This document shows, one piece after another, positions 5,096 through 5,195 of a stretch of 5,195 nucleotides of DNA (position 1 is the first letter of the stretch; every line of letters begins with the position of its first letter). The notes below the pieces were generated by a model. The model was not told the origin of the DNA. It searched no databases and saw only the letters and a list, made by a program, of their open reading frames with translations. Both the position numbers and the translations under genes were made by a program. The stretch is taken from assembly GCA_013205335.1 (NCBI GenBank), contig JABMNB010000019.1, positions 1 through 5,195 of the forward strand, in the 5' to 3' direction. The DNA comes from Rhodospirillales bacterium. GTDB lineage: Bacteria; Pseudomonadota; Alphaproteobacteria; Reyranellales; Reyranellaceae.

Positions 5096-5183
5096 CCCTC
5101 ACTGCGTTCGGGATGACACCGTTTTCTTCATCGGCGCACCCGCGCCAATTCCAACAATTGTGTCATCCCGAACGAAGTGAGGG
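5096..5183. repeat. Inverted pair of REP-like hairpin elements (BIME-like)
   Basis: Two 24-nt arms, 5096-5119 and 5160-5183, are inverted copies matching at 23 of 24 positions; the one difference is the centre of the triloop (GCA versus GAA). They enclose a 40-nt spacer. Each arm also folds on its own as CCC-GA-AC-GNA-GT-GA-GGG. The unit starts 18 nt after the fumA stop. The long form would be a 24-bp stem with a 40-nt loop, able to act as a terminator or mRNA 3' stabiliser. The TGTCATCCCGAACG-type sequence belongs to the same structural family as 728-752. No T-run follows the right arm. Confidence 0.8.
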
Positions 5184-5195
5184 TGTGGATTCAAG

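Noticed and set aside
1..5195. A defence system, CRISPR array, toxin-antitoxin pair or phage module
   Set aside because: All protein genes are recognised housekeeping families or a common acetyltransferase; the repeats are hairpin elements, not spaced direct repeats.

Overview
The window looks like chromosomal DNA from a GC-rich alphaproteobacterium. The strongest evidence is a circularly permuted, two-piece tmRNA gene (ssrA) with an alphaproteobacterial-type SspB adaptor gene just downstream. The flavin-dependent thymidylate synthase ThyX and the codon use fit this. A lineage near Rhodospirillales or Reyranella is a guess that I cannot prove from the sequence.

Layout. Positions 3-722 (+) hold the C-terminal two thirds or so of an Mrp/ApbC-type Fe-S carrier ATPase, cut by the window edge. 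Positions 723-823 separate convergent genes and hold a REP-like hairpin and what looks like the first codons of a GIY-YIG endonuclease gene with no body. Positions 824-2307 (-) hold a two-gene unit: thyX, then a YhbS-like GNAT acetyltransferase whose GTG start overlaps the thyX stop by 4 bases. Positions 2308-2446 are the divergent spacer between thyX and ssrA. Positions 2447 to about 2735 (+) hold ssrA: an acceptor piece ending in encoded CCA at 2526, a 29-nt excised spacer with a TCCG-capped hairpin, a coding piece starting at 2556 with a PK1 pseudoknot and a 12-codon tag frame, then a GC-rich hairpin that probably ends transcription. Positions 2835-3395 (+) hold sspB. Positions 3461-5077 (+) hold a full-length class I [4Fe-4S] fumarase. 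Positions 5096-5183 hold a pair of inverted REP-like arms of the same structural family as the one at 728-752.

How the parts fit. ssrA and sspB form a proteolysis pair: tmRNA adds a tag predicted as A+ANDNTVTLAAAA to stalled nascent chains, and SspB would hand tagged proteins to ClpXP through its C-terminal ClpX-binding tail. The Mrp-type carrier and the Fe-S fumarase are both linked to Fe-S clusters but are far apart here and need not be co-regulated. I see no defence island, integrase, CRISPR array or clearly new enzyme system. The most interesting material is in the RNA gene (short non-acidic tag, unusual T-loop, hairpin spacer) and in the covarying hairpin repeats at gene 3' ends, one of them fused to a nuclease-gene remnant.
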